64,000 bases of DNA from Sycobia sp. Sy_11 (GCA_018907035.1 JACCIC010000168.1:549501-613500), one strand, 5' to 3'. Counted from the stretch's first letter, positions 1-22,762 are shown. Numbers and translations are program-made. The notes: generated from the letters alone by a model not told the origin.

Positions 1-2096
1 CCCCCTCCCTCCCCCCCCCCCACTTCCCTTACACGCTCAGATGACGCGCGACCCCGTGCGTACAAATTGTTTCTCGTTTTTTTTTTTTCCCCTCGTCGTC
101 AACGTCGTCGTCGTCGTCGCTGTCCGGGACGTGCCGTAGGCTCTTGCGGTATTTTAGAAATTCGACGAATAAATTTATGGACAATTTGACGGCGACGAGT
201 GCTTAATTTTGGATTTTATGCGCGGTGAGTCGACAATGAAAAGAGCGTTAAGTTTCAGACCGAAATCCAGAAAGTTATTCGTGAAAGAAACGACGTGTGA
301 TATAATAATAAAAGAAACAGTGTATCGTCTCAAGTTCCTAGAGAACGTTATTATTCACCGACGATAATAAATATGTTATAGACATATTTTTTTGTTTTTT
401 TTTTTTTTTTTTGCGTTTTTTAACGAATTCGTACGATGGACCTGGCATTGTTTGATTAATTTTTTTCCCCTTCCATCCATTTCTATGTTATCTAGCAGTC
501 TAATTATATTTGATATATAGAATTACATTTATCATTCTTATATTATAAGAAATAAGACTTTTAATGCTAAGAGGTGTTAGAAGTTGCTATACATAAAACT
601 AATATATGTAGTATTTAGCAAAACGTAGAAGTGGATTTACTATGATAGAAGTTCTACTGATGTATAAGAATTATTAAAAAAAAAAAGAAAAAAAAACACA
701 CTACGGGGAAATGTTTGAATTTCAGTATTATAGGATATATAGTGATTGTCTTTATCGATGCAAGAATTCTAAAAGATTGTAAAGGAAGAACTATATATAA
801 TGTTTCGAGGCAATTGATTAACAAAAAAAAAAAAAAGAAGAAAATTCTATATATATATATCTGTTGTATTAGTACTATATGTTGAGAATTAACTCTTCTA
901 TTATGTGATCGTTGCAGTCTAAATTCACTCAAGTCCAATGCATTTTCTACACTTGAACTACATCTACGTAGCCGAAATTTTCTAGATATACTGTCTATAT
1001 ATATATTTATATATATATAAAAATAGAAAAATTTGCTGAAAACACGATGCTCGCTCTACGTCTAATTTTCGTAAATTTGCAATAACTGCTCAATGCACTA
1101 TAGATTGTCACGAGGGTACGTATCAGTAATAAAAATGCTTAATTAACGAGAGAAAAAAAACCACCAAAACTTATTACCTTAAGTTTAGCAGAAAGCATCG
1201 GAAAGATACACCTTGAAATAGCATAAAATTAAATGTGAATTATTAATTATAAAAGTTCGACATTATATGTAATTATGTTATATATGTCATGAGATACATT
1301 ATACGTATTTGATATAATATGTATATGTGTATACATATATATTATACCAAGGATGAGATGATTTTTATGCGCAAAAGTACTGTACACACATATTCGTGAA
1401 TTTCGATTGCATGATTATACATATATTATAAATGGTATTATAGAATGATCCATCTCTTCGAATAAGTTTGGTGGTTGATATAATTCAAACGTTCATTAGA
1501 TATATATATGCTTAAGCTATATATTATATAAAAAGAAAAGATTAAGATTTAATAATTGAGAAAGTGCAAAGTTTATAGTGTTATATGAATGAAGTATATA
1601 TATATAAATCCAGAATCAATTATCGTTACAGTCTCAGTGCCATATATGTAAATATATATAAAAAAATGTATAGTAAAATTGTTAGGGTGCAAAAAAGTTT
1701 AAGAAATCTAGATATGCGAAAGTTTGTGTATATATATATATACACGAAAAATTAACTATCTATGTATATATAATATGAAGTCTATAACGTATTATGCCAT
1801 AAGCGCTTGCAGCTGAGAAAGATTAGTGGAGAATAATGAAGATGGCACTGCGACAGAGTACGCATTAATGTCATTGTACATATAGCGTTCGGGCATATGA
1901 ATATATATAATATATATATATATATAAAGACGTATATGATAAATAAGTGACTCGATAAAGTGAAGCTACATATATAATATATAGAGAGATTGAGGCCCGT
2001 TAAAGATTAGCTCGTAGGCTACAGCAATTCTTGTCCCTGCTACTGTCTCTTTTCCCGGTCCAGCATTATAATGCGTATTAAAGTTAAGCGTCAATG

Positions 2097-2153
<57 letters not shown>

Positions 2154-2385
2154 ATGTACGTACACGTCTTGGGTTAGTACAATCGTTAATCGTTACAAAG
2201 ACGAGGACAAACTAAATCCACGGTAACACAGCCGGCATTCGCCCCGTCATTAGTAGCAGAAACAATGGTGAGTCATCAAAGAGATAGAGTAGAAGCGTAA
2301 GCTTAGTTAAAAAAAAAAAAATAAAAAATAAATAAATAAATATAGATTAAAAAAAAAAGAGAGAGAATTACAAGAGGATGCTTAC
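1..2385. other. Left flank of the Ig-FN3 gene, no resolved exon
   Basis: This is AT-rich DNA with a C-rich low-complexity edge, poly(T) runs, a (GTC)n patch near 95-120 and several short TA tracts. It should contain the last intron and possibly the tail exon of the Ig-FN3 gene. Several minus-strand acceptor-like sites occur, for example near 2205, but none gives a convincing conserved tail. Confidence 0.5.
2100..2151. repeat. (TA)n microsatellite
   Basis: About 25 uninterrupted TA units. Confidence 0.95.
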
Positions 2386-11954
<9,569 letters not shown>

Positions 11955-11978
11955 TCTCCCATATTAGGCGGGGATCCT

Positions 11979-12003
11979 CTTCCTCCTCCTCCTCCTCCTC
12001 CTC
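11979..12003. repeat. (CCT)n tract in the inferred 5' leader
   Basis: About eight CCT units just upstream of the Ig-FN3 start codon (GGA repeats on the sense strand). Confidence 0.9.
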
Positions 12004-12164
12004 CCCCACCTCCTCCTCGTGCGCGCACCTATGTATAACTATATATTACGGAGTATATATGTATACTTATGTGTGTGTATGTATCTATATAGGTATATAT
12101 TATGTATATTATATATATATTTAAGGCCGCATCTAAGCACTGCGTGCGCGCGCGCCGCACACAC

Positions 12165-12184
12165 CGCACTGACTGACTGACTAG
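12165..12184 (-). promoter_or_regulatory. Candidate initiator for the Ig-FN3 gene
   Basis: Read on the minus strand, three overlapping TCAGT initiator-like motifs (an actgactgactga run on the plus strand) lie about 210 bp upstream of the predicted ATG, in CpG-rich DNA. TCAGT is the common arthropod initiator. No well-placed TATA box could be chosen because TA repeats surround the site. The start site is inferred only. Confidence 0.35.
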
Positions 12185-12239
12185 AGCGCGCGGCGCGGCT
12201 CTGATGTTCCGCCGACTGTGTATATAACTACTTGTGTGC

Positions 12240-12240
<1 letters not shown>

Positions 12241-12293
<53 letters not shown>
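12241..12293. repeat. (TA)n microsatellite
   Basis: About 26 TA units immediately upstream of the candidate initiator of the Ig-FN3 gene. Confidence 0.95.
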
Positions 12294-12302
<9 letters not shown>

Positions 12303-12542
12303 CGCGAATATTGCGATGCGATGCTCGATGCGCGCCTGTGGTGATATATAGTGCGGCCGATGCGATCATGCGCGCACACCTCTCCGCGTCCGCTTATACT
12401 ATCGCCAGTATATACGCGGAAGGGAGACGAAGGTAGAGAGGGAGGGAGCTTTTCAAAAAGCGGCTACGATATTATATATATATATATATCGATGGATGCT
12501 CGAGCGTTGTCTGTATGCCGCCTGTCGAGCTTCGTCCTCCAA

Positions 12543-12546
<4 letters not shown>

Positions 12547-12581
<35 letters not shown>
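12547..12581. repeat. (CT)n microsatellite
   Basis: About 17 CT units. Confidence 0.95.
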
Positions 12582-12586
<5 letters not shown>

Positions 12587-12720
12587 CCTCTCTTATATAT
12601 TTATACAATAATCGAGTACAGTCCTCTTTTTATTCGCATAGGTGTATGTTATATGTATATATCTTTTTTTTTTCTTCCCAACGTTGTTTATATTAAAAAA
12701 CTGTTTTGAGTCTTTTTGCA

Positions 12721-12761
<41 letters not shown>
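12721..12761. repeat. (TA)n microsatellite
   Basis: About 20 TA units with one slip. Confidence 0.9.
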
Positions 12762-12773
<12 letters not shown>

Positions 12774-13650
12774 ATTATATATATATACACACGCAGTGCG
12801 TGAACGCCGCACCACGTGCGTTAACGTACTCTATTTGTTCAATGGGTTAAGTGCGCTACGTGGCTCGGGCGAACGAGAGAGCCGCCGATGCCAGACAGCG
12901 CGGATCCCGGTCGCCTCCTACCCCCCCCCCCAAACTCTCGCCCCGCGCTCTCTTACAAAAATTCTCATTTTCGCCCTCTCTGCCCGGCCGTGTCCGTTCG
13001 TTCGGCCAGTACGCGCTCGCGCGCGGCGAAGGGCGGCGAGGGGGAGGGGGTGGATGAGTGGGCTCGAGCTTTCTCGCGGCCTGCGCGCGAGACCGACCGC
13101 GCGCGCTCCCTCGTCGGTCCGGAAAAGCTGGCGCGAGCTCGCTCCCGATGGACGTCGCGTCTGTGTGTGTGTGTGTGTGTGTGTGCCGCGGCTCCGCGCG
13201 CGCGCGCGCACGCGCATTGCACTGCCGTGGTACGCGAGCGCATACACACGCCAGTGCGCACACGTCCGGATATGCAACGTACCGAGGCGCGTATACACGC
13301 GCCTTCGTGTCGATATCTAACTATACGTTCGAATTTTTATTGAATTTGCGCTAGGCTGCACACGCCAGGTGTGCGTGTGTACGTGTGCGCGCGCGCGCGC
13401 CCCGCGTTCCTTTATTATTTTTTTTCCTTTTTATCTACGTTCACCGCTCTATATATCGCAGCGGTGAGTGAGAGAGAGAGAGAGAGAAAGTCCGCGTAAA
13501 TGAATATATAGTTACTTTTTCCATCCAGGGGTCTTATCCTCGAGGTTATCTATCGATGAACTAATATATATATGTATGTATATGTATACAATGTATCGCA
13601 TCTCCTTCCTTTTGCACTTCCTTCCCTCCCATCCTTCCTCTTTGCACCTG

Positions 13651-13654
<4 letters not shown>

Positions 13655-13702
<48 letters not shown>
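13655..13702. repeat. (TA)n microsatellite
   Basis: About 23 TA units. Confidence 0.95.
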
Positions 13703-13707
<5 letters not shown>

Positions 13708-14606
13708 TTGCACTTGCCGTTCGGCGGCGGGGGCCTCTTCTCCCTTCTATATAATTCTCTTGTAATCTTTTGAGAGCGCGCCGAGGAGGACGAGGAGGAG
13801 GAGGAGGAGGCGGAGGCTTGAAAACCGCGCGGCCGATGATGCTTATCTTTTTCCGTCTCTATTTTCTCGCGGATGCAGATATTATACTGAAAGGAACTAA
13901 ATTTTTTTTGTTTTTCGTACATTGTGTCGCGTACTGTGCATGAGTAGTAGTGCTATACTGTTAAAAAGTTTGTTTTATTCAACAATTACAAAATGTTATG
14001 ACAGATGTGAAACTGGAGTAATCGCAGTTTTCTCATACTTATTGTACATAATTAAAGACCTTTAATTAATAAAAAAAAAAAAATTCAATTACTGAAATCA
14101 AGCTTTATTTGTTCCTCGGATATAAGGAAATCGAAAACTGCTTTTATGATTTTCAACATTCGCAAGTGCATGTAAACAATAGATGCAATCACTATATATA
14201 TGATAATATTATGCGATAATAACTATTTAAGAACTTTTCTAGAAAATTATTCACGTACAATAAGATAAAATCTGTAAAATACGTATAAATACATAGAAAT
14301 ATCATATTTACAGCATTAAATCAATTCTTATATCATATTTATAGAGATTAAAAAAAGTCACACAGTTACTTAATAGAAATATGATGAAATTACGAATTGG
14401 ATCGTTGATATAGGAATGTTAAGAACGATGACGTTATTAATGGTTTGCAAAAATTTAATTATTCCTTCATTGGTTAATTTTTACATCCATGTCGACAATT
14501 ATGTATTTCACTTTTAACGACGATGCAATTATTGTCATGTTATATATTTCAAATTAGATCATTTTCGTAGAAGCTATTCATCAATGCTATATATATATAT
14601 ATATAT

Positions 14607-14611
14607 TAGCG

Positions 14612-14655
<44 letters not shown>

Positions 14656-14660
14656 CGCTA
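14607..14660. repeat. Perfect TA-core palindrome
   Basis: A (TA)n tract is bounded by TAGCGTTA on the left and TAACGCTA on the right, making a perfect 54-bp palindrome. Confidence 0.85.
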
Positions 14661-15005
14661 CGAATTTAAAACGCGTAAAAATGCATTTGTACAATTATTA
14701 AAAACTTCAGCCAAGCCATCATCTTCGCAATTATATTTCCTATATTTTTCGTTTCTTATATACTTTTGTATTAAAAACAATCGTTACTTAATATATATGT
14801 ATATATATATGTGTGTGTATATATATATATACATGTAATTTTGACACAAGTATATTATTTCGACTTATTCAAAATTTTGTACTGTAAAACGAAAAAATTC
14901 AAATATGTAACCGATGTGTATTTTTAAACTTTTAATTAAATCATTATGTTTTGTCAAGATTTATACATCAATTTGTTACTTCTTTTATTCTTATACAATT
15001 ACCAT

Positions 15006-15012
<7 letters not shown>

Positions 15013-15057
<45 letters not shown>
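15013..15057. repeat. (TA)n microsatellite
   Basis: About 22 TA units. Confidence 0.95.
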
Positions 15058-15060
<3 letters not shown>

Positions 15061-16042
15061 CGTAACATTCGAATTTATATACTGCCTTGTTCTAATTTTT
15101 AAATATGAGGAAGAAAAAAAAATTAATACAGATAATTATGACAAAACCCGATGACGTTCGCCTGCAATATACCGCGCTCGTATATGAAATATACCTGCTT
15201 TAATTTTTTGCGACGTATATGAACGGGACACAGTTTGTTTCAGCCTTCAATCTATGAACCTAAAGAAACGCGTATACAAAACAAAATGCGTTTTCCGGTA
15301 TGTATGAATTCGACGCGATCGGTTCCTGCATAATTCGTTCCAAATATTCTTTGGTTTATATTTAATTATGAGATTTCGGACATGTTAATTTCTTTAATTT
15401 TCATATTAACTTATATATATATAAGATATAAACTAATCGAAATCGAAAATGAATCTGAAATCTCTAGGATCGATTACCGTATTTTCCGGAAAAGTCTTAA
15501 AGATGTAACTTATTAAGCAATAAAACTGTCATAATCCAATAGAAGGTTTTTCTTTTCTTTTTTTTTAATATTTCTGAACCTTACGAAAAGCCAATGTTAA
15601 AATGTATCTCTTCTTCTGATAAAATCTCGAATACACAGATATTACGATTTATTACACTTATTATATGTATTATTGTTTTGCTTTAATGCTTCAACGGTTG
15701 AGATAACGAAGCGCATAATATATTTACAGGTACTATTTCCACATTCTGCCGTTTTCCGACATTTCTTGCAAAAAAAGGAAAATGCGCAATTGTAGAAGCG
15801 TCGAATGCGACGTTTACTGTCAGCTTATGTATAGTCGTTGGATCTTTCATTAAGCCGGGGATTGCGCAGAGCTCCTCGATCGTAACTTTTTCACTTGGCG
15901 AAAACTAGATTCAAAAATTCACAACGTTGTAATACATCATAAACTGCGCGGTATTCTTATATATTATTATATATTATTCATTATACGTAGGTACGTTAAC
16001 GCCCGTCTTGCCGTTACTGGACTTGTTCTACTTGACGCATTA

Positions 16043-16048
<6 letters not shown>

Positions 16049-16101
<53 letters not shown>
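16049..16101. repeat. (TA)n microsatellite
   Basis: About 26 TA units. Confidence 0.95.
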
Positions 16102-16105
<4 letters not shown>

Positions 16106-16252
16106 GTTCATTTGAAATTTATCTCCATTTTCACTGTATACAATTAATTTAATCCAGTTTGAATAAAGATGTGAATAATAATATACCAGGATATTATGAG
16201 ATTTGATTTAATCGACGTAATGAAATTAGGGTTCCCGTACAGCCACACAATG

Positions 16253-16253
<1 letters not shown>

Positions 16254-16307
<54 letters not shown>
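16254..16307. repeat. (TA)n microsatellite
   Basis: About 26 TA units. Confidence 0.95.
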
Positions 16308-16319
<12 letters not shown>

Positions 16320-16773
16320 CACGCGAACGTATTTGAGTATCCTGACGGTCAATTTATCACAATGCCATAATAATTACAATAGCATAATAAGTATATTAGG
16401 TCATTCAAGAACGCCAATGTATAGCGTTTTACATTTTTAAAAGGAGGCAAAAGATTCGATTTAATAAATTACCTACTCATATTTATAATCAAAGAAAAGA
16501 AGAGAATTATAAGGTCGTTTATATTTATCAAATAAATTTCTTTATGTAGAGTTGAAATAAGTCCCCGCTAAGCGATGAAAATGTTTGCAAAAACCATTAT
16601 AGATTATGTAAATGTACAAAGGAAATATTTATGGCAAAGTGTCTATCAACAAATTAATTATATTAAAACTGTACTAGTAATCAATTATATATATATATAT
16701 ATATATATTATGGGACATAAAAAAACAAAGACAAATTATTATTAATTATCCGAAGTGGTAAGTTGGTTCACCC

Positions 16774-16776
<3 letters not shown>

Positions 16777-16830
<54 letters not shown>
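16777..16830. repeat. (TA)n microsatellite
   Basis: About 27 TA units. Confidence 0.95.
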
Positions 16831-16835
<5 letters not shown>

Positions 16836-17007
16836 CAAATTTTTATTCACGGATTTTTAACAACCACTCCCCCTAATAATGTTGGACATTATTACGTATT
16901 TTATGGATGATCCCTATAAGGACTTTATCATAATTTGTCACCATCTCTCCAATGTAAATTACAGGTATACAATAATAATAATTTATAGTTGTTCTTTACG
17001 GTTTTAT

Positions 17008-17009
<2 letters not shown>

Positions 17010-17072
<63 letters not shown>
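17010..17072. repeat. (TA)n microsatellite
   Basis: About 31 TA units, among the longest here. Confidence 0.95.
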
Positions 17073-17074
<2 letters not shown>

Positions 17075-17568
17075 GGATTTAAAGTCTCAGTTGCCGTTCC
17101 TTCGAAAAATCAGATTTTCCGAGGTATTGAAACACTCAATAATGAAGTTCGAGTTATTATTCCGCATATACACTTACCGCAAACAAACGTATAAAACCAG
17201 AACACATTTTTATATTCATATATCAGCGTATATACATATATGCACTGCCGTTATCGAGCTTTGCGACCCCCCCCCCTCCGCCTCATCGCCCTAGTACAAA
17301 AATGACCTATAAACCTATAATCTAATGAAGGTTTTAATAATTTGCGAACCAATTTTCGCAACTCCAATATATTGTGAACATTCTGTACACGACTTTCTCC
17401 CGCTTTATATATAATTATAAACCTAATAATCGGTTATAAACTTGTCTATATATCTACATATGTCTGGAATGCATTCTGAGGTTGATGTACGTATATAAAT
17501 AACAAAAGAAAAAATTGAATTGAGCTGATGCGATCAGGGCTGGCCCTCTAAAAATAACAATCACCATC

Positions 17569-17571
<3 letters not shown>

Positions 17572-17631
<60 letters not shown>
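17572..17631. repeat. (TA)n microsatellite
   Basis: About 30 TA units, 55 bp before the foldback element; the last long TA tract before the gene-dense core. Confidence 0.95.
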
Positions 17632-17634
<3 letters not shown>

Positions 17635-17685
17635 TAAAAATGATCAATTTATAAATATATAATATATATTGGCATATTTCGTATC

Positions 17686-17852
17686 AAAGTTTATTTAAAT
17701 GTATAATTATATTAATGAACTACTTTAATTGCGTTTAATCGACTTTATGTTAATAGCTTTTTAAAATGAATTATTTAAGTTGATTAACATAAGGTTCATT
17801 AAAAACAATCGAAGTAGTTTATTAATTTAATTATACGTTTTAAGAAACTTTA
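17686..17852. repeat. Foldback element with about 70-bp arms
   Basis: Arm 17686-17754 is complementary, with roughly ten mismatches, to 17784-17852, around a loop of about 30 bp. Shared blocks include GTATAATTA, AACTACTT and TTATGTTAAT. It could be a MITE-like palindrome. Confidence 0.75.
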
Positions 17853-18589
17853 ATAAAAAATTGTAGAATTAAAAAACGTCATAGGAATTGATTGAATCTT
17901 CAATATATTGAAATCATCTTTAAAAACTCATTTTCAGCAGCAAATATTACTTTAGCGTGTATTCCTTATTATCATCTATATTTAATTAGTCTTGCTTGCA
18001 ATTGATAGTCTATATCATTAAAAGTGAAAATATGTTGTAGACTACCGATCAAATGGATCACACAATATATTACTATACATCACCGATATTGTTGCATGAT
18101 ACGATATGTATATATATATATATATATGCTGTAAATGCTCCAATGCGCAGGAGCAGACGACAATACATACATTCCTGCGCCCATCATAAAATCATAATAG
18201 ATAATGCTGCGCATAATAATGTGATAATATGCGGATCGTATATGTATGACTTATTGTTTGAGCATACGTATACACATAAAAAAAATCCAATGAACTTTGT
18301 AAGCAGTCAGCTATAAAAGCAGATTTGAGCCTGAAGGGCGCTTTAATGTCAACATAATTAAAAGTGCAATTAAAGTGAGAAAAAGGCGAAGTCAGTAACG
18401 ATAACCTAATCAAAAAATTTTTAAGGTGAAGAACGTTAGTCCGCTATGGCAGGAAGTGAGATAATGCTTGAATTTTGGCCTCTATTCCGCTGCTTAATTA
18501 GTCTAACTAGCGATAAAATGTAAAAAAACAAGCTGAAAACACGCATGTTTAACCCATGAATTGTACGCGTACAGAACCAAACGTCTACG

Positions 18590-18830
18590 AGCCATTGGTG
18601 GGACTGTGACAGTGTATACTGTCACTCAATTTTAACGAATGAATTTTGTCATATTATTACATTCCATTTAATTAATGTAAAATTTGCTGTGACTTTATTG
18701 ATTGCTGGATATATTAAGTTCTCTATTGAACTCCATTGAATAATAATCTACGATCATTTGTAATTTAAAAAATAATAGTCACTGTAGATTTCAATTCTTA
18801 TCCGATGTGTATATAATCGCTTAATTTAAG
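18590..18830 (+). promoter_or_regulatory. Inferred promoter and 5' UTR exon of the KIAA0319-like gene
   Basis: The coding exon begins directly after an acceptor (ttctttcag at 18913-18921), so part of the 5' leader must lie upstream. A good donor (aag|gtatgtg) sits at 18830/18831 and predicts a 91-bp leader intron. Further up are a CCATTGG (inverted CCAAT-like) box near 18592 and an 8-bp-arm palindrome at 18606-18625. The transcription start is not determined. Confidence 0.4.
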
Positions 18831-18925
18831 GTATGTGTAATATATATATATATTAAATAATAACTTAACAAATATGTGAATTTCAAACGGTTTGAAATTA
18901 AACAAAAATTTTTTCTTTCAGCAAA

Positions 18926-21900
18926 ATGTTGAAAATTTACTATTTAGGTTTGTACATAAGTTTTCTTAGTAGCTGCACTAGTATTTATTCAGATTGGGAG
19001 AGCAATTGGCAAACTTTATGCCCATTTCTTTATCCTAAAATTTTCACGAGTTATGCGCCACAGGGTAATTTGACCGGAGGAATATTTACAAAACAGCCAC
19101 AACTTTCAGAAGCAAAACAGTGTGTCGCAGCATGTTGTGATGAGTCATTATGTCATGTAGCTTTGATATATAATATGACATGTTTCCATGTTCAGTGTAC
19201 CACATCAAAATTATGTTTACCCCTTTATCGTCCAGATTTGGCTAATGCAAATCCTCCAACTATGGTACTTGTTAAGCCAGTTGAAGAAGATGAATCGTGG
19301 AATGATTTTTTAGATCAAGGAAGTGATAATGCAAAGTATGATACTTAATTTTTAACTTTTTTAAATTCTATTTTAATCTAAATGTAATTTTTTTTTTGTT
19401 ATTTAACATTGTTCTCTTTTGAACTCAGACCATCAATTATTAGTCCTTCGCTGTAGCGATCGAACCAACTTTACTATATTTACATTCATTATTATATAAT
19501 TTTTAGCTCAGTATTATCAGATGGCACTGAACCAGAATTTTCATTGTTTGGATCTAATGGACTTACCTGCACAAATTCAAATGATTGTGCAGAGAACGAA
19601 ATATGCATGAAAAATAATAAGAAATCTGATTTAGGATTATGTGAATGTGCAATTGGTTTTAAAAGAAATCTTGCTGGTAAAGTATTATTTCAGATTTTAT
19701 TGTACTATTGTATATTCTAACATAATTTTATACTTTTTATGATTTTTAAATTTTCTAGGTATTTGTGCACAACTTCAAAATTTACAGGATGTTGATCCAA
19801 GAATAAAACCTGAAATGATAGAATCACGTGTACTGAAAGATTCACAAGCTTCTATAAAACCACCAATAAAACAAATTTTTGTAAAAACTGTATCTAAAGA
19901 GGTACGTTTACCAGAAAATGAAGTTACATTATCAGCTTTCACAGTTCCATCCGAAGAACAAGTAAATGGACATTATAATTATGCTTGGACATTATTAAGT
20001 CAACCAGAAGCTCGTACTGGTACAATGACAGATCAAACTCAAAGAACTGTTAAATTAAATAATTTATCTGAAGGATTATATAAATTTAAAGTAACCGTAA
20101 CTGGAGTTAATGGTTATGGAGAAGCTTATGCGAATGTTACTGTATTACCTCGTAAGTGTTATTATTTATTTACAGCACATGAAATATGTATTAATTATTT
20201 TGTTTAACCATAGCTAAACGCATAAATCAAGCACCCATTCCTGTAATATCACCAGTATATCAAATTGTAAAATTACCAAACACTGGAGCTGTGTTGGATG
20301 GTTCAGCTAGTAAGGACGATGATAAAATTATATCTTATCATTGGGAATTACAGCAAGGCCCAATTGGATATCAACCAAGTCTTGTAGATACACCAACTCT
20401 TCAACTAAATAGTTTAATTGCTGGAAATTACACTTTTAAGTAAGAGTAATAAATTATAGAATCTTATTTTAATTTTTTTAATTTTTATTAATTACATTTA
20501 ATAAAATAATTTAATTCTAATACAAATTTTTAAAATTTTTTAGATTAACTGTTGAAGATTCAGATCATGTAACAAATTTTACAACAGCTAATATAACAGT
20601 ACTGAAAATCACTGATTACCCACCAAGTGCAAATGCAGGTCAGGATGTAATAATTTACTTGCCACAAAACACCCTTACACTCAATGGGAATTTAAGTACA
20701 GATGACCGAGGTATAACTAATTGGGAATGGACTAAAAGTCAGTCTGATCAAAATAAAGCCGTGGATATGCAAAGTACTAGAACACCGTATCTCCAACTAT
20801 CAAATTTAGAGGAAGGAATGTATACTTTTGTTTTAAAAGTTACTGATGATTCAGATCAATCTTCAACATCAGAAGTTCATGTATTTGTAAAACCACCTAC
20901 TAATAAACCTCCAAAAGGTTCTTTTAAATAAAGTTTAATTTTCTTTTTTTTTAGTTTATACATGAACACTTTACTATAATTAAAAATTTATTTTAGCTAA
21001 TGCTGGAGATAATATTACTATTGCATTACCTGAAACACAGACTCTTCTTGATGGTTCAGCAAGTAAAGATGATATAAAAATAGTTTCTTATCTTTGGGAA
21101 CAAATGGATGGTCCGAATAAAGTAACGTTTTTATCTCCGAATGAATCTGTTACTAATGTAACTAAATTAACTAAAGGAGACTATTTATTTAAATTAACTG
21201 TTATTGATGATAACGGTAATAAAGATTCTGATATTGTACAAGTTAGAGTTACTCAAAGTAAGAATTTAAATTTATTTTAATTGTTGAAATTACTAATTTT
21301 TGATGAATTCAAATTTTCAAATTACAATACAATTGCTTGCAGATAAAAATGCACCACCTAAAGCAAGGGCTGGAGGAGATCAAACAGTCATTGCTCCTGT
21401 AAATGCCCTTATAATAAATGGTTCACAATCCACGGATGATTTAAAAATTCATCAATGGTTATGGACTAGAGATCCAATAAGTCTTGCCATTGGAAATATT
21501 GTTGAAGGAACTGATAAGTCCCCAATATTAATGGTAGTTTTTATATTTCCGATTTAAATGTTTTTTTAATAAATATTTTTCAATCTAAAGATATTGATTT
21601 TATTTAGGTAACTGATATTGTACCTGGACGTTACGTCTTTAGATTAAAAGTTACAGATGATCAAGGACTAAGCAATGAAGATACTGTGTCTGTGATAGTT
21701 AAATCTGGTAAATAAATCTATTAAATAATTTTTAAAAACCATTAAATAAAATGGATTATTTTCTTTATTTACATATAGATTTACACCTTTTAAACTTGGT
21801 TGAATTAACAATAAATATTGGAGCTCATGTTTTAACAGAGTCTCAAAAAGATTCATTGCTTCTTAAGCTGCAAATGCTGCTTCGAGATGAAAACTCAATT

Positions 21901-22762
21901 ATTGTCCGCTCCATAAAGGCCGAACCTCGTTCAGGCAGAGCAATTTTAGTATTTTATGTTGAAAAAAAAGCTGACAAGACAACAGTGGCAGGACCAGAAG
22001 TAGTCTATAAATTAAAAGAAAAGCTAAGACAAGATGCTGGTATTTTGCAGTTGTCCATAGCAAATGTTGATACTGTTATTTGCCAAAATAATTGCTCAGG
22101 TAATAAATATTATGAGTATAAAATTTTCGAATCTGTGCATTAAAACTAAATTTGCGTAAAAAACGTATTTTCAAATAGGGCATGGAACATGTGATCAAGA
22201 AACTAGACAATGTATGTGTGAAGTATTTTGGATGCAAAATCTTATACAATTATATTTTAGAAATGGCGAATCCAATTGTGGTAAGTTACTTTTTTAAAAA
22301 TAAACTATTATGGTACATTATTATGGTTATACAATGCTTATTCTTTTTCAGATTGGAGTATTTTATATGTGATAATAGCTTTATTATTATTGGTGATCTG
22401 TTGGATCAGCCTTGTTTGGGCAATAGTTTGTTTCTGTCAAAGAATATGCTACAGTAAACGACTTTCACGTCCCAAAAAGAAACCAGCCAGATACTCTTTA
22501 CTTCAGGCTGAGCCAGAGGATGAAAGTACTACATGTAATAATGAATTCTACTATATTATAATCATCAAATGCATAAATAAATATAGTAAAAACTTAATTT
22601 AATATTTTTTTAGTTTCAGCACATAAAATGGTTCTATCAGAGACTGACACAGATTCAGATGATGTAATGTTTGACAAATTTAAAGATAAGAGTAATGGTA
22701 ATTTAAGGAATGGAAAACCTAGAAATGGCTTTCTGAAATCTAATTCCAGAATAAAAGCATGA
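18926..22762 (+). CDS. KIAA0319L: KIAA0319-like protein (MANEC-EGF-5xPKD-transmembrane)
   Basis: Twelve exons join in frame: 18926-19335, 19507-19676, 19759-20151, 20214-20439, 20544-20917, 20997-21257, 21343-21533, 21608-21707, 21779-22099, 22179-22280, 22352-22534 and 22614 (or 22620)-22762, giving 959 or 957 residues. The order is: a signal peptide, a Cys-rich MANEC-type domain in exon 1, an EGF-like Cys cluster in exon 2, then five PKD domains (exon 3, exon 4, exon 5, exon 6, exons 7-8) recognised by DGSASKDD/NGSQSTDD-type starts and the LxVTDD end. Next come a conserved juxtamembrane region with Cys-rich HGTCDQ and CEVFWMQN motifs (exons 9-10), one membrane helix (about 853-877) and a short tail with a VLSETDTDSDD acidic patch that resembles the vertebrate tail. 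In mammals this type I glycoprotein works in endosome-Golgi trafficking and neuronal migration, and the L paralogue serves as an AAV entry receptor; the insect role is unknown. Exon 5 uses a weak GTTCTT donor. Confidence 0.93.

Larger units (their letters stand above)
12185..18500. other. Intergenic region between the Ig-FN3 gene and the KIAA0319-like gene
   Basis: The left part (about 12.2-13.5 kb) is CpG-rich and carries CT, TA, GT and GCGC repeats; it may be promoter-proximal DNA of the Ig-FN3 gene. The rest is AT-rich, with long (TA)n tracts, a TA palindrome and a foldback element that are listed separately. No gene is supported. Confidence 0.6.

Noticed and set aside
2160..2264. Minus-strand segment as the tail exon of the Ig-FN3 gene
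   Set aside because: An acceptor-like site exists, but the frame runs into a TA tract and gives no plausible tail.
12706..13320. 204-residue open frame
   Set aside because: Made of TA repeats followed by CpG-rich DNA; several frames on both strands are open here, as expected from composition.
16398..16430. ttaggtcattcaagaa resembling a mariner end
   Set aside because: Only the first bases resemble a mariner terminal repeat, and no partner end or transposase remnant is present.
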